From the NCBI RefSeq assembly GCF_008017415.1, contig NZ_VRSV01000002.1:1178001-1242000 (forward strand): DNA of 64,000 nucleotides, given 5' to 3'. The notes under the pieces are model-generated. The model did no database searches. It was not told the origin of the DNA and saw nothing but the letters and a program-made list of their open reading frames with translations. The stretch comes from Microbacterium hatanonis (GTDB lineage: Bacteria > Actinomycetota > Actinomycetes > Actinomycetales > Microbacteriaceae). Numbering within the stretch: the stretch's first letter is position 1; each line of letters opens with the position of its first letter. A program made the position numbers and the translations under genes. Shown one piece after another: positions 33,741 through 41,731 of this stretch.

Positions 33741-35077
33741 TGAGCCCTGATCCCGTGATCGACGCCCTCGGGGTGCCGATCCGGCTCGATCTCTCCGCCC
33801 TCGGCGATGCCGACGCGACCGCGGTGCGCGAGGCCTGGGCCGACGCCGCCGCCGGCTCCGACGCATCCGCTCGTCTCGTGCTGCACGTCGTGCCCGACGG
33901 CGACCGCGCGTGGTGGATGCCCGAGCTGTCGCGCCGGGTGACGGCCGCCGCGATCGAGCACCGCAAGGGCGAGGGGTGGATGCTGCACGCCACGGCGCTC
34001 GCCGACGACGACGGTCGCGTCGTCGCGTTCGTCGGCGAATCGGGCGCGGGCAAGACCACGCTGGCCGCCGCGGTGGGCCGGAGGTTCGGGTACGTCACCG
34101 ACGAGACCGTGTTCATCGGGCCGGGGCGAGATGTCGCGCCGTACCGGAAGCCCCTCTCGGTGCGCGGTGGGGGGATCGCCCCGAAGACCGAGACGCCTCC
34201 GTCGGGCCTCGGGCTCGGCGTGCTCCCGAACACACCTCTCGAGCTCACCGCGATCGTGCTGCTCGACCGGCGCGACGACGCGGACGAGCCGACCGCCCGC
34301 ACCCTGACCACGGTCGAGGCCGTGGCCGCGCTCACGGCCCACACGAGCTTCCTCTCGCACCTCGCGCGCCCCCTGCAGTTCGTCGCCGCGATCCTCGCCG
34401 AGACGCCGGTCGTGCGGCTGACCTACCGCGAGGCGCACGATCTCGACGCGATCGATGCCCTCTGGCAGACCTCGGGTAATCGGAGTCGCGGCACGGTCGA
34501 GCCGGTCGTGGATGCAGCGGACTCCCCGCCGGCCGGGGGACTCCGCCGCGCGGCCGTCGCCGATGCGATCGCGCTCGCCGACGCCGCCCAGCTGCTCGTG
34601 CTCCACGACGATGTCGTGCACACCCTCGGCGGCATCGCCCCGACGCTCTGGCGGGCGCTCGGCGCCGCAGGCGACGGGCCGGGACTGGTGACGGCACTGG
34701 TGGCCGCGCACGGTCACCCGCCCGAGGGGGACGCCGAGCAGCTCGTCGGGGCGGCGCTCGACGAGCTGGGCGCCGCCGGTCTCGTGGTCGAGGTCGGTTC
34801 GGGGTGGCGGGTCGCCGCCGACTGCGCGTGGCAGGAGTCGGTGGGCGGCGGAGTGGTTGTTCTCCCGCTGCGACGGGTGCGCACCGCGAGTCCGCTGGTG
34901 CTCGACGAGGTCGGCTCGCTCATCTGGCGGGCGGTCGCCGGGGCGCCGGGTGCGGGCGTGCCGCAGATCAGTCGGATCGTCGAGCGCGAACTGCTCGACG
35001 CACCCGACGATCTCACCGATCACGTGGCCGAGTTCATCGCCTCGCTCGAGCGCGCGCTCCTCGTCGACCGCGTGTAG
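33740..35077 (+). CDS. HprK-like kinase fused to a PqqD-like domain
   Basis: A 445-residue protein. About 75-200 is an HPr-kinase-like P-loop domain: MLHATALA, VVAFVGESGAGKTTLAAAVGRRFGYVTDETVFI (Walker A at 99-107, DE at 121-122), then PYRKPLSVRGGG. About 365-445 is PqqD-like: RVRTASPLVLDEVGSLIWRAVAG, ISRIVERELL, LTDHVAEFIASLERALLVDRV. Separate HprK-related kinases and PqqD-like proteins are known neighbours in some surface-polymer/exosortase loci; here they are one chain. Substrate unknown; a phosphorylated peptide, protein or sugar is possible. It is divergent from the BY-kinase (38-base gap) and convergent with the nucleotidyltransferase gene (58-base overlap of 3' ends). Confidence 0.75.
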   Translation: MSPDPVIDALGVPIRLDLSALGDADATAVREAWADAAAGSDASARLVLHVVPDGDRAWWMPELSRRVTAAAIEHRKGEGWMLHATALADDDGRVVAFVGESGAGKTTLAAAVGRRFGYVTDETVFIGPGRDVAPYRKPLSVRGGGIAPKTETPPSGLGLGVLPNTPLELTAIVLLDRRDDADEPTARTLTTVEAVAALTAHTSFLSHLARPLQFVAAILAETPVVRLTYREAHDLDAIDALWQTSGNRSRGTVEPVVDAADSPPAGGLRRAAVADAIALADAAQLLVLHDDVVHTLGGIAPTLWRALGAAGDGPGLVTALVAAHGHPPEGDAEQLVGAALDELGAAGLVVEVGSGWRVAADCAWQESVGGGVVVLPLRRVRTASPLVLDEVGSLIWRAVAGAPGAGVPQISRIVERELLDAPDDLTDHVAEFIASLERALLVDRV

Positions 35078-35994
35078 CTCGCGGCGCTGCGGTGCCGCCA
35101 CAGGGCGCGTGCCGCGGAGGGGAAGGTGCGCAGGCCCCGCCGCCAGCGGGCGACACGGGCGCGGAGTCGGGGGAGCGCGGCATCCGCGATCTCGGGGCGA
35201 TGCAGCAGCAGCTCGGCGCGGCTCGGCCAGATTCCGTGGGCGATGAGCCTCAGCCGGTCGCGACCCCGCGTGCGCCGCAGGTGCGTCAGCCAGAAGTAGC
35301 CCGCCGTGCCGCCGCTGCTGACGCGAGCCCGCCACTGCAGCAGCTCCGGAGAGGGAGGTGTCGGCGGGCCGAGACGGACGCCGAGGTCGTGCAGCACGCC
35401 GCGGAGCGTCTCGTCGCTGCCGGTCGCGCGCGCCAGGACGGCGAGGTCGACGGCCTCATCGTCGCTGAGCCGGGTGGTGGCCGTGAGGTGCGCGAGTTCG
35501 GTCGCGTGCCGGGGGAGGGCTGAGATCCCGCGCAGCGAGTGCAGGGCGAGGATCAGGATCGACGACGCACGGTCGGGCACGGGGCAGCTCTGGTGGGCGA
35601 CCTCGATCGCCTCGTGACGGCGCCAGAGCTCGTCGAAGACCGTCTCGGGCTCCGCCAGGAAGCCCGGGAAGAAGCGGTGCACGTCGAGGTCGCACGGCCA
35701 GTCGCGATGCACGAAGGTGCGCGAGTGGGTGGTGAACACGGATCCTGCGAGGGTGCTCGCGCGTTCGTGCCAGCCGGCGTGCTCGATGGCCGCGACGAAG
35801 ACATCGAAACGGGCGGGCTCGATCAGCACGTCGATGTCGTTCGAGACGTGCGGGGCGCGCAGCCCGTGACGCTCGAGCGCGACGCCCTTGATCAGGAGCG
35901 CGCGCACGCCGTGCGACACGGCCAGGCGGTGCACCCAGGGCCACCCCACGGCGACGGCGTCTTCGAGCCGAAGCTGGGCCGACCGGGTGTGCAC
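35020..35994 (-). CDS. Nucleotidyltransferase family protein (PF14907-like)
   Basis: A 324-residue cytosolic protein. The N-terminal region has the uncharacterised-nucleotidyltransferase pattern GVRALLIKGVALERHGL followed by VSNDIDVLIEPARFDVFVAAIEHAGW, with the DIDVL metal-binding pair and then DWPCDLDVHRFFPGF. The C-terminal part is helical and arginine-rich. Members commonly sit beside HprK-related and PqqD-like genes in polysaccharide loci, as here. The GTG at 35994 lies 6 bases after a TACGGT -10-like box, suggesting a leaderless mRNA. The 3' end overlaps the HprK-like gene by 58 bases on the opposite strand. Natural substrate unknown. Confidence 0.75.
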   Translation of the reverse strand: MHTRSAQLRLEDAVAVGWPWVHRLAVSHGVRALLIKGVALERHGLRAPHVSNDIDVLIEPARFDVFVAAIEHAGWHERASTLAGSVFTTHSRTFVHRDWPCDLDVHRFFPGFLAEPETVFDELWRRHEAIEVAHQSCPVPDRASSILILALHSLRGISALPRHATELAHLTATTRLSDDEAVDLAVLARATGSDETLRGVLHDLGVRLGPPTPPSPELLQWRARVSSGGTAGYFWLTHLRRTRGRDRLRLIAHGIWPSRAELLLHRPEIADAALPRLRARVARWRRGLRTFPSAARALWRHRSAASYTRSTRSARSSEAMNSAT

Positions 35995-36074
35995 GCCTCC
36001 ACCGTAGAAGAGCCGCGTCGATGGAACGCGCAGGTCAGCGGCGCGTTCGACACGCGCACGCAACACGCCGTGGA

Positions 36075-36080
36075 TACAAT
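36075..36080 (+). promoter_or_regulatory. -10 box of the second beta-helix gene
   Basis: TACAAT, a close match to the actinobacterial -10 consensus, 28 bases before the GTG at 36109 and with a GGGGG ribosome site between. No convincing -35. Confidence 0.5.
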
Positions 36081-36108
36081 CCTGGTACAGACACGCCTGG
36101 GGGTGGCC

Positions 36109-37689
36109 GTGGAAATCCTGCCGAGTGCCGCGGTAGATCGACGTACCGTGCTCAAGACGACCGCATGGGCGGTGCCCGTCATCGCCTCGGCCGTGGCCGC
36201 GCCGGCACGGCTGGTGTCGCCGTCCGAGCCGCCGGCGGTGTCGGCTCGGCCGGACTGGGTCGACGACACCCCCGCTCTGACCGTCGAGTCGACGAACCCC
36301 GGCGCCGCGATCCCGGCCGGCGTCTACAGCTTCACGGCGACCGGCGGCGTCTCGCCGACGGCCGAGCTCTTCCGCACCGACCCCGTGATGGCGGCGAACG
36401 TGCAGCCCGCGAAGCCGGGCGGCACGACCGCGACCGTGACGCTGCTCGAGGGCAGCGCCGTCTCGAACTTCACGGCATACGTCGTCATCGACGGCATCCG
36501 CGACACCATCGACCCGGCGGCGACCCTCACCGTGACGCTGCCCACCGGTGGCGGGGCATCGATCTCGCTGCTCGACGAGCTGCCGACCCAGACTCCCGAG
36601 CCGCCCGCCCTCGCCGCCTACGGGCCGAACGGCGCGCACTGGCCGGCGCGCACTCCCGCGGTGGATGCGGCGTTCGACTGGGTGGTCGACGTCGACCCGA
36701 CCTGGGCGGCGATCGCCGCGGCCATCACGACCGCGACGACGCAGCATCCGAACGGCAAGGTCAAGATCCGCGTGAAGCCCGGCGTGCTGCCCACGGGTGC
36801 GGGTGCCGGGTCGAGCTCGAAGGCCGCGATCGAGAACGTCGGCGCGGCAGGCCGGCCGTGGCGCATCCTCGTCACGCCCCGCGACGGATGGGGCACCGTC
36901 ACGGGTGCGGGCGGCTACGCGATCAGGGGTGTGAAGGGCGTCTCGTTCGTCGGGCTCGACCTGATCGACAGCGCCGTGCTCGTGCGCGACTCGCAAGACG
37001 TGGCGCTGGGCTGGTCGACCTTCGCGTACCTCAACATCACGGCGAACGGTGCGGCGGTCACGGGCGTCGAGTTCGTGGAGTGCGTGCTGCCGAACCAGCT
37101 CGACATCGACAACGCCGACCGCATGGCCTTCCGCGTCGCCAACGGTCACTCGATCAACGGCGTGACAATGTCGGGATGCTACGTCGCACCCGCCTACAAG
37201 CCCGCCGGGTCGACCATGCACTGCGACACCCTGCAGGTCAGCGGGGGAGCGGTGAGCAACATCGCCTTCACCGATTCTATCTTCTTCCAGTCGAGCTCGC
37301 AGATTCTGCAGTTCGAGCAGACGCAGGGCGTCGCCTTCACCCGCACCGCGGTGCTGGGCGGGCGCCGCGGCAGCGGACGGTATCCCTTCGGGGCGGATCG
37401 TCACGTGAACATCGGGCAGAACTCCGTCTGGGGCAAGACGACCTCGGGCGTCACCTTCGCTGACAGCGTGGTGCTGGGGTCGATCAACAGTCGCGACGTC
37501 ATCGTCTCGAGCGCGTCGAACACGGTCGTCTCGCACATGCCGGCCGTCGCTCCGCTGCAGGGCTCGTACACGGTCGACAGCCAGTACGCGAACCTCGAGA
37601 CGCCGGTGCCGGCGGCATGGTTCGACGCGAACTGCCCGATGCCCTCGCGCGCGCGCCTCGCGCAGGTGTGGGCCGCGCTCGCCGTCTGA
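36109..37689 (+). CDS. Tat-exported right-handed beta-helix protein, paralogue B
   Basis: A 526-residue protein. The Tat leader DRRTVLKTTAWAVPVIASAV (RR at 11-12) is followed by an Ig-like domain (about 50-160, PALTVESTNPGAAIPAGVYSF). A beta-helix from about 165 starts AAYGPNGAHWPARTP and carries repeated rungs (VKIRVKPGVLPTG, WRILVTPRDGWGTVTG, VALGWSTFAYLNIT, MHCDTLQVSG). These match paralogue A segment by segment (FGPNGTHFPAEVP, VVRVKPGTLPGSG, VLIVPRDGFGSVTI, HLGWSRFAAINIT, AHCDTIQLEG). It is not a lipoprotein, unlike A. Likely a surface polysaccharide-binding or -modifying protein; a lyase or hydrolase role is inference. Confidence 0.75.
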   Translation: MEILPSAAVDRRTVLKTTAWAVPVIASAVAAPARLVSPSEPPAVSARPDWVDDTPALTVESTNPGAAIPAGVYSFTATGGVSPTAELFRTDPVMAANVQPAKPGGTTATVTLLEGSAVSNFTAYVVIDGIRDTIDPAATLTVTLPTGGGASISLLDELPTQTPEPPALAAYGPNGAHWPARTPAVDAAFDWVVDVDPTWAAIAAAITTATTQHPNGKVKIRVKPGVLPTGAGAGSSSKAAIENVGAAGRPWRILVTPRDGWGTVTGAGGYAIRGVKGVSFVGLDLIDSAVLVRDSQDVALGWSTFAYLNITANGAAVTGVEFVECVLPNQLDIDNADRMAFRVANGHSINGVTMSGCYVAPAYKPAGSTMHCDTLQVSGGAVSNIAFTDSIFFQSSSQILQFEQTQGVAFTRTAVLGGRRGSGRYPFGADRHVNIGQNSVWGKTTSGVTFADSVVLGSINSRDVIVSSASNTVVSHMPAVAPLQGSYTVDSQYANLETPVPAAWFDANCPMPSRARLAQVWAALAV

Positions 37690-37712
37690 CGTCGCTTCTC
37701 GCCTGACGGGGC

Positions 37713-37877
37713 CTACTGCGTGACGACGGGCCGCGCGGCGAGCAGCCGCTGCTCGCGCTCGGAGTTCTCCGTCTCCTGCCGACGATCGGCGGATGCTGCG
37801 GCGCGCCCGAAGACGAGCGCCACCCCGCCTGCGATCACGACGTAGAGCACGAGCAGAAGAAGAAAAAGAACGACCAT
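37713..37877 (-). CDS. Small membrane protein, 54 aa
   Basis: An ATG at 37877 with a GGGGAG ribosome site opens a 54-residue frame: MVVLFLLLLVLYVVIAGGVALVFG (one membrane helix), then a charged tail SADRRQETENSEREQRLLAARPVVTQ. Family not recognised. It is convergent with the beta-helix gene and divergent from the zinc-ribbon-like gene. The 222-base upstream region contains the GTCCCC palindrome. Confidence 0.55.
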   Translation of the reverse strand: MVVLFLLLLVLYVVIAGGVALVFGRAAASADRRQETENSEREQRLLAARPVVTQ

Positions 37878-38006
37878 AGTGACTCCCCTTTGAATCGACC
37901 GTTGTGGATCAAGGTAGACCCGGGTGCGGTCGTGGCGAGTGAGATCCCTCTCATGTTGGGCGGATTGTTGTGGACTTTCAATCCGAAGTCCAGAGTTTTC
38001 GCGTTT

Positions 38007-38038
38007 TGTCCCCCAAACGGGGGACACAGGCGTAGGCT
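38007..38038 (+). promoter_or_regulatory. Perfect TGTCCCCC palindrome with -10 box TAGGCT
   Basis: TGTCCCCC-AAAC-GGGGGACA (38007-38026), a perfect 8-base-arm palindrome, sits where the -35 region should be for a -10 box TAGGCT at 38033-38038. It has the same sequence and architecture as 2670-2703. It probably controls the gene at 38100. Confidence 0.5.
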
Positions 38039-38046
38039 CGCCCACA

Positions 38047-38085
38047 GCCCGCTCCGTGACGGAGGCACCCCTGATCGGAGCGGGC
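38047..38085 (+). promoter_or_regulatory. 5'-UTR hairpin ahead of the zinc-ribbon-like gene
   Basis: GCCCGCTCCG (38047-38056) and CGGAGCGGGC (38076-38085) form a perfect 10-bp stem with a 19-base loop, just 5 bases before the GGAG ribosome site of the gene at 38100. It could gate translation or act as an attenuator. Confidence 0.4.
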
Positions 38086-38099
38086 ATCTAGGAGATGAC

Positions 38100-38318
38100 A
38101 TGGCGACGATTGCCTTCCCGCGGCTGGTCCGCGTGGCCACCCATAGAACGCACGCGCGCCCCCGCCTGGGCCTCCGAGACACGGTCGACCTCTTCGTCTA
38201 CGGACGAACGGCGGTGGACTGCGAGGAGTGCGGCACGTCGTTGCGCCCCAGCCGGGCGATCTGGCGTGGCGCACACCCGTACTGCTCCGTGGAGCACGAG
38301 GCGGCCGACTCCTTCTGA
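38100..38318 (+). CDS. Small zinc-ribbon-like protein, 72 aa
   Basis: It begins MATIAFPRLVRVATHRTHAR. The C-terminal half has a CxxC pair and a second Cys/His set (DCEECGTSLRPSRAIWRGAHPYCSVEHEA) suited to bind one zinc ion. It is soluble and basic at the N-terminus, with no membrane segment. The start at 38100 has GGAG at the proper distance; an overlapping ATG at 38095 is in the frame of another, unlikely reading. The family is not recognised, but the composition suggests nucleic-acid or protein binding. Controlled by the GTCCCC palindrome, in a transcript with a 5' hairpin. Confidence 0.65.
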   Translation: MATIAFPRLVRVATHRTHARPRLGLRDTVDLFVYGRTAVDCEECGTSLRPSRAIWRGAHPYCSVEHEAADSF

Positions 38319-38412
38319 CGACGGCGTCGGTCGTGAGCGCTCTTCGCGGCCGGTCGTGCGTGCCACTACCCTGTGGGCAGCGAGCGTGGGGCTCGCGGAC
38401 GACGGGGGAGAC

Positions 38413-39492
38413 ATGGCGCGCACGACCGGTGGGGGCGCCGAGGCGCACCGCCCCGACGGGCGTCGGCGGCGAGGCCGCTGGTGGACCGTCGTCGCCACCG
38501 TTCTGATCGTCGTCGGCGCGCTCCTGGCGCCGCTGGCGGCCGCGGCGTCGTGGGCGAACACCACGCTCACCGACACAGACCGGTTCGTCGACACCTACGC
38601 GCCGCTGGCGCACGACCCGGCGGTGCGCGATCTCGTCACCGACGAGACCGTGCGCGTCATCGAGGAGCAGGTCGACATTCCGCAGCTCACCTCCGACGTC
38701 ATCGACGGCATCATCGACCTCGGCACTGGGCCCGTCGCGACGCAGGCTCTCGAGGCACTGAAGGGTTCGGTCACCCAGGGACTGCAGTCGCTGGTGCGGT
38801 CGAAGGTGGCCGACCTCGTCGCATCGGAGGGGTTCGACACGGTCTGGACGAACACGTTGCGCATCACGCACGTGCAGCTGACCGCGGCACTCCAGGGCGA
38901 CCCGGACGCGCTGGTGGGTCTGGGCGAAGACGGTTCGATCGGCATCCAGCTCGCCCCGATCGTCGATGCCGCGAAGCAGATGCTGGTGTCGGACGGGTTC
39001 ACGTTCGCCGACCGGATCCCTTCGACCGACAGGGTGATCGTGGTGGCGCAGTCGGATGCCCTCCCCACGATCCAGCGCGGCTACGACATCGCCGTCGTCT
39101 CGGGTGCATGGCTGCCGTGGGTGGCGCTGCTGCTGATCGCCGCGGGGGTCGCCGTCGCTCGGCGCCGGTGGATCGCGCTGATGTGGGCGGGGATCGCGGT
39201 CGCCGCGACGATGACTATCCTCGTGGTGGCACTCGCCGTCGGCCGCGCGGTGGCCGCAGATGCCGTCGTCTCGTCGGAGGTTGCCGCGGGGGTGGTCGAC
39301 GCCCTGTTCGACGCCGCGCTCTCACCGCTCCGAGGCGCGGCGGTGGTCGTCATCGTGGGGGCGCTGGTGGTGGCGGTCGTCGGATGGATCGCCGGTCCGT
39401 GGCGTCTGCCGCGGGCGCTGCGGGGCTTCGCTCTCACCGGTGCGCGGGGCGTGCGCGACGCCGTGGTTTCTCGGAGGGCGGCGTCGCGCTGA
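38413..39492 (+). CDS. Integral membrane protein of unknown function, 359 aa
   Basis: One N-terminal helix (about 24-46, WWTVVATVLIVVGALLAPLAAAAS), a large extracytoplasmic domain (about 47-225, TLTDTDRFVDTYAPLAHDPAVRDLVTDETVRVIEEQVD, helical) and three or four C-terminal helices (WLPWVALLLIAAGVAVARR, then IALMWAGIAVAATMTILVVALAVG). This layout is common in actinobacteria, but I do not assign a named family. The GGGGGAGAC ribosome site precedes the ATG. It is transcribed with the YbhB-like gene 86 bases downstream or independently. Confidence 0.8.
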   Translation: MARTTGGGAEAHRPDGRRRRGRWWTVVATVLIVVGALLAPLAAAASWANTTLTDTDRFVDTYAPLAHDPAVRDLVTDETVRVIEEQVDIPQLTSDVIDGIIDLGTGPVATQALEALKGSVTQGLQSLVRSKVADLVASEGFDTVWTNTLRITHVQLTAALQGDPDALVGLGEDGSIGIQLAPIVDAAKQMLVSDGFTFADRIPSTDRVIVVAQSDALPTIQRGYDIAVVSGAWLPWVALLLIAAGVAVARRRWIALMWAGIAVAATMTILVVALAVGRAVAADAVVSSEVAAGVVDALFDAALSPLRGAAVVVIVGALVVAVVGWIAGPWRLPRALRGFALTGARGVRDAVVSRRAASR

Positions 39493-39578
39493 GCCGGGTC
39501 GCCGGGGCGCGCAAGCCCCCGGTGTCGCTCGTCGGCCGGTCGTACGGTGGAACGATCCACCCCCGAGAGGAGTCGACC

Positions 39579-40034
39579 ATGTCTCTGCCCATCGACAAGC
39601 TGGCCGTGAGGAGCCCCGATTTCGACACGCTCACGCGTATTCCGGAGGAGTTCTCCGCCGACGGCGGCAACCGGGTGCCGCGTGTCGTGTTCGACGGCGT
39701 TCCCGAGGGCACGGTGGAGCTCGCGGTGATCGTGCATGATCCGGACGCTCCGTTGGCCCAGGGGTTCACGCACTGGGTGGTCTACGGCATCGCGGCCGAC
39801 GCCACCGAGCTCGACGTCGATGCCGACGGCATCCGGCAGGGGCCGAACACGGCTGGGGTCACGTCGTACTACGGTCCGCAGCCGCCCGCCGGCCACGGCG
39901 AGCACCACTACTACTTCTGGGTGTTCGCGCTCTCGCGTCCCGTCGAGGGCACGCCGTCGCGCGAGGAGTTCCTCGACGAGTACGCCGACGCGATCATCGA
40001 GCAGGCCCGCACCGTCGGTCTGTTCTCGCGCTGA
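39579..40034 (+). CDS. YbhB/YbcL (PEBP/Raf-kinase-inhibitor-like) protein
   Basis: A 151-residue PEBP-fold protein: AVIVHDPDAPLAQGFTHWVVYGI (the DPDAP and HW ligand-pocket residues) and GVTSYYGPQPPAGHGEHHYYFWVFAL. No signal peptide, so cytosolic. Bacterial members bind phosphate or small anions; the physiological role is not defined. Ribosome site GAGAGGAG. Monocistronic-looking. Confidence 0.93.
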   Translation: MSLPIDKLAVRSPDFDTLTRIPEEFSADGGNRVPRVVFDGVPEGTVELAVIVHDPDAPLAQGFTHWVVYGIAADATELDVDADGIRQGPNTAGVTSYYGPQPPAGHGEHHYYFWVFALSRPVEGTPSREEFLDEYADAIIEQARTVGLFSR

Positions 40035-40114
40035 CCTTCGCCCGTCGGGGCTAGACGGTGCGGCGACATGCGCGCGGCGATGCTCCCGCGTTCGCGGGCG
40101 TGGGTGGTGCCGGA

Positions 40115-41527
40115 TCAGAAGGGTGGCGGGTCGCCGTCGGGCACGAAGGTGACGTAGCGCTCGGGCTTGTCGACCGAGGTGTGTCCGAGGGGTGAGGTCC
40201 ATTCGATGGATCCGTCGGGATGCTGCCGGGCCGTCCACTCGGTCTCGGTCTTGAGCGTGTGATGTCGCTTGCAGAGGCTCGCGAGATTGGTCACATCGGT
40301 GGGTCCGCCGAGCGCCCAGTCGCGATTGTGGTCGTGCTCGCAGTAGCGCGCGGGCATTCTGCACCCGGGGAAGCGGCAATGGATGTCGCGCGCGGCGAGA
40401 AACCTTTCCATCGCCCGATTGCGCTGATAGCGGTCGACGGCGAGCACGGCACCGGTGATCGGGTGGGTGAGAATGCGGTCCCATCCGGGCGCGGTGGCCA
40501 TGAGGCAGCGCGCGGTCTCGGCGTCGACCGGGCTGACTCCGTCGATCGTCGCCCCGCGGTCGGAGACTCCGGCGGCGGTGAGGGCGGGAACCACGACCTG
40601 CACCTGCGCGCGGATCGCTCCGAGCCCGCCGGGCACCACGTCGGTGGTCGGATCGATGGCCGGTTGCCCGGTGAGCATGAGGTCGCAGGCGAGATCGGCG
40701 CGCACCTGGTCGAGCGTGCGGGTGTCGTGAACGGCGGTGTCGGCATCCACGTCGGTATCGGCTGCGGCGTCGCCGCCGGCTGCGGCGTCGGATGCCACGT
40801 CGGACGCGGATGCGGCGTCGCCGTCGCGTTCGGCGGCGGCCGCAGCATCCGCTTCGGTGTCGGTGCTCGAAGACGCGGCGACCGACCGCACGGCGCGCGC
40901 CTGCTGGGTGAGGCGGTCGCGCATCGCGCGCACGAGTGTGATCGAGTGCCGCACGACGAGCTCGCCGATGCCGTCGCCGACATCGTTGACCCAGACGCGG
41001 CGGTCGTTCTCGGCGCGGGCGTGACGGACGGTGATCGACTCGGGGTGCAGCTCTTCGGCGATCGCGCGGGCGAGGGTGCGCGTGCGCGCGGCGGTATCGG
41101 TCGACGCGCGCTCGAGCACGACCTCTTCGAAGGCCTGCCGCTCGTTCGGATCGTCGATCACGGCGCCCTCTTCGCGGATGACGCTCGCGTGGCGCATCGA
41201 GATGCGGCCTTGGGAGAGGGCGTCGAGCGTCGCGGGCCACTTGTCGACGAGGTCGATCGCGTCGTTCATGCGCCTCTGCACGACGCGGTCGTTCCACCGC
41301 AGGGCGATGCCGATCTCGGCGGCGATCGACCGCAACTGCATCTCGCGCACCTGCACGGTCTTCGGTTTGTGGGCTGAGCGAGAGAGGGCCACGCGCATCG
41401 CCGTCGCGAACCCCATGACGTTCTCGGCCTCGAGAGCGGCGGCCGCGCGCTCGTTCTCGACGAGCGTGCTCACGATGTCGTCGAGCACCGCTTCGCCGCG
41501 ATCATCGAAGGCATCTGCTGTGGCCAT
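40115..41527 (-). CDS. DUF222 and HNH endonuclease-domain protein (13E12-repeat type)
   Basis: A 470-residue protein. N-terminal DUF222 (about 5-330), then an HNH nuclease motif HCRFPGCRMPARYCEHDHNRDWALGGPTDVTNLASLCKRHHTLKTE. The middle carries a low-complexity Ala/Asp/Thr-rich insert (TDTEADAAAAAERDGDAASASDVASDAAAGGDAAADTD-like, about 225-270) that splits the DUF222 part. These proteins occur in many copies in actinobacterial genomes, and a selfish or mobile-intron-like character is suspected for some. The divergent upstream palindrome (41611-41678) may be its control or target site. Confidence 0.9.
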   Translation of the reverse strand: MATADAFDDRGEAVLDDIVSTLVENERAAAALEAENVMGFATAMRVALSRSAHKPKTVQVREMQLRSIAAEIGIALRWNDRVVQRRMNDAIDLVDKWPATLDALSQGRISMRHASVIREEGAVIDDPNERQAFEEVVLERASTDTAARTRTLARAIAEELHPESITVRHARAENDRRVWVNDVGDGIGELVVRHSITLVRAMRDRLTQQARAVRSVAASSSTDTEADAAAAAERDGDAASASDVASDAAAGGDAAADTDVDADTAVHDTRTLDQVRADLACDLMLTGQPAIDPTTDVVPGGLGAIRAQVQVVVPALTAAGVSDRGATIDGVSPVDAETARCLMATAPGWDRILTHPITGAVLAVDRYQRNRAMERFLAARDIHCRFPGCRMPARYCEHDHNRDWALGGPTDVTNLASLCKRHHTLKTETEWTARQHPDGSIEWTSPLGHTSVDKPERYVTFVPDGDPPPF

Positions 41528-41610
41528 GACCCCAGTGTTGCAGGGGGTTCCGACATCGAACCTGGCCCCCGAAGCGTCCCGACCGGGTAGCCGCCGCAGC
41601 GCGTCCGCTT

Positions 41611-41678
41611 CGGAGGGGATGTGCACGTCGGAGGTCGATTCTGCGCAGAATGGCCCTCCGAAATGCATCTCTCCTCCG
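41611..41678. repeat. 68-base imperfect palindrome between the HNH and NUDIX genes
   Basis: Centre ATTCTGCGCAGAAT (41638-41651, perfect 14 bases), flanked by CGGAGG/CCTCCG (41629/41655) and outer arms CGGAGGGGATG (41611) and CATCTCTCCTCCG (41666). It lies in the divergent gap and might be an operator, a cruciform, or a recognition site for the neighbouring HNH nuclease. Confidence 0.55.
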
Positions 41679-41731
41679 TTGTGCGCCAGGGGCGTCGCCC
41701 GCCGCCGGGCAGGGTCTGGGATGCTCGACGC

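Noticed and set aside
40085..40098. CCCGCG-TT-CGCGGG as a terminator of the YbhB gene
   Set aside because: Only a 6-bp stem with a 2-base loop and no U-tract; too weak to call.
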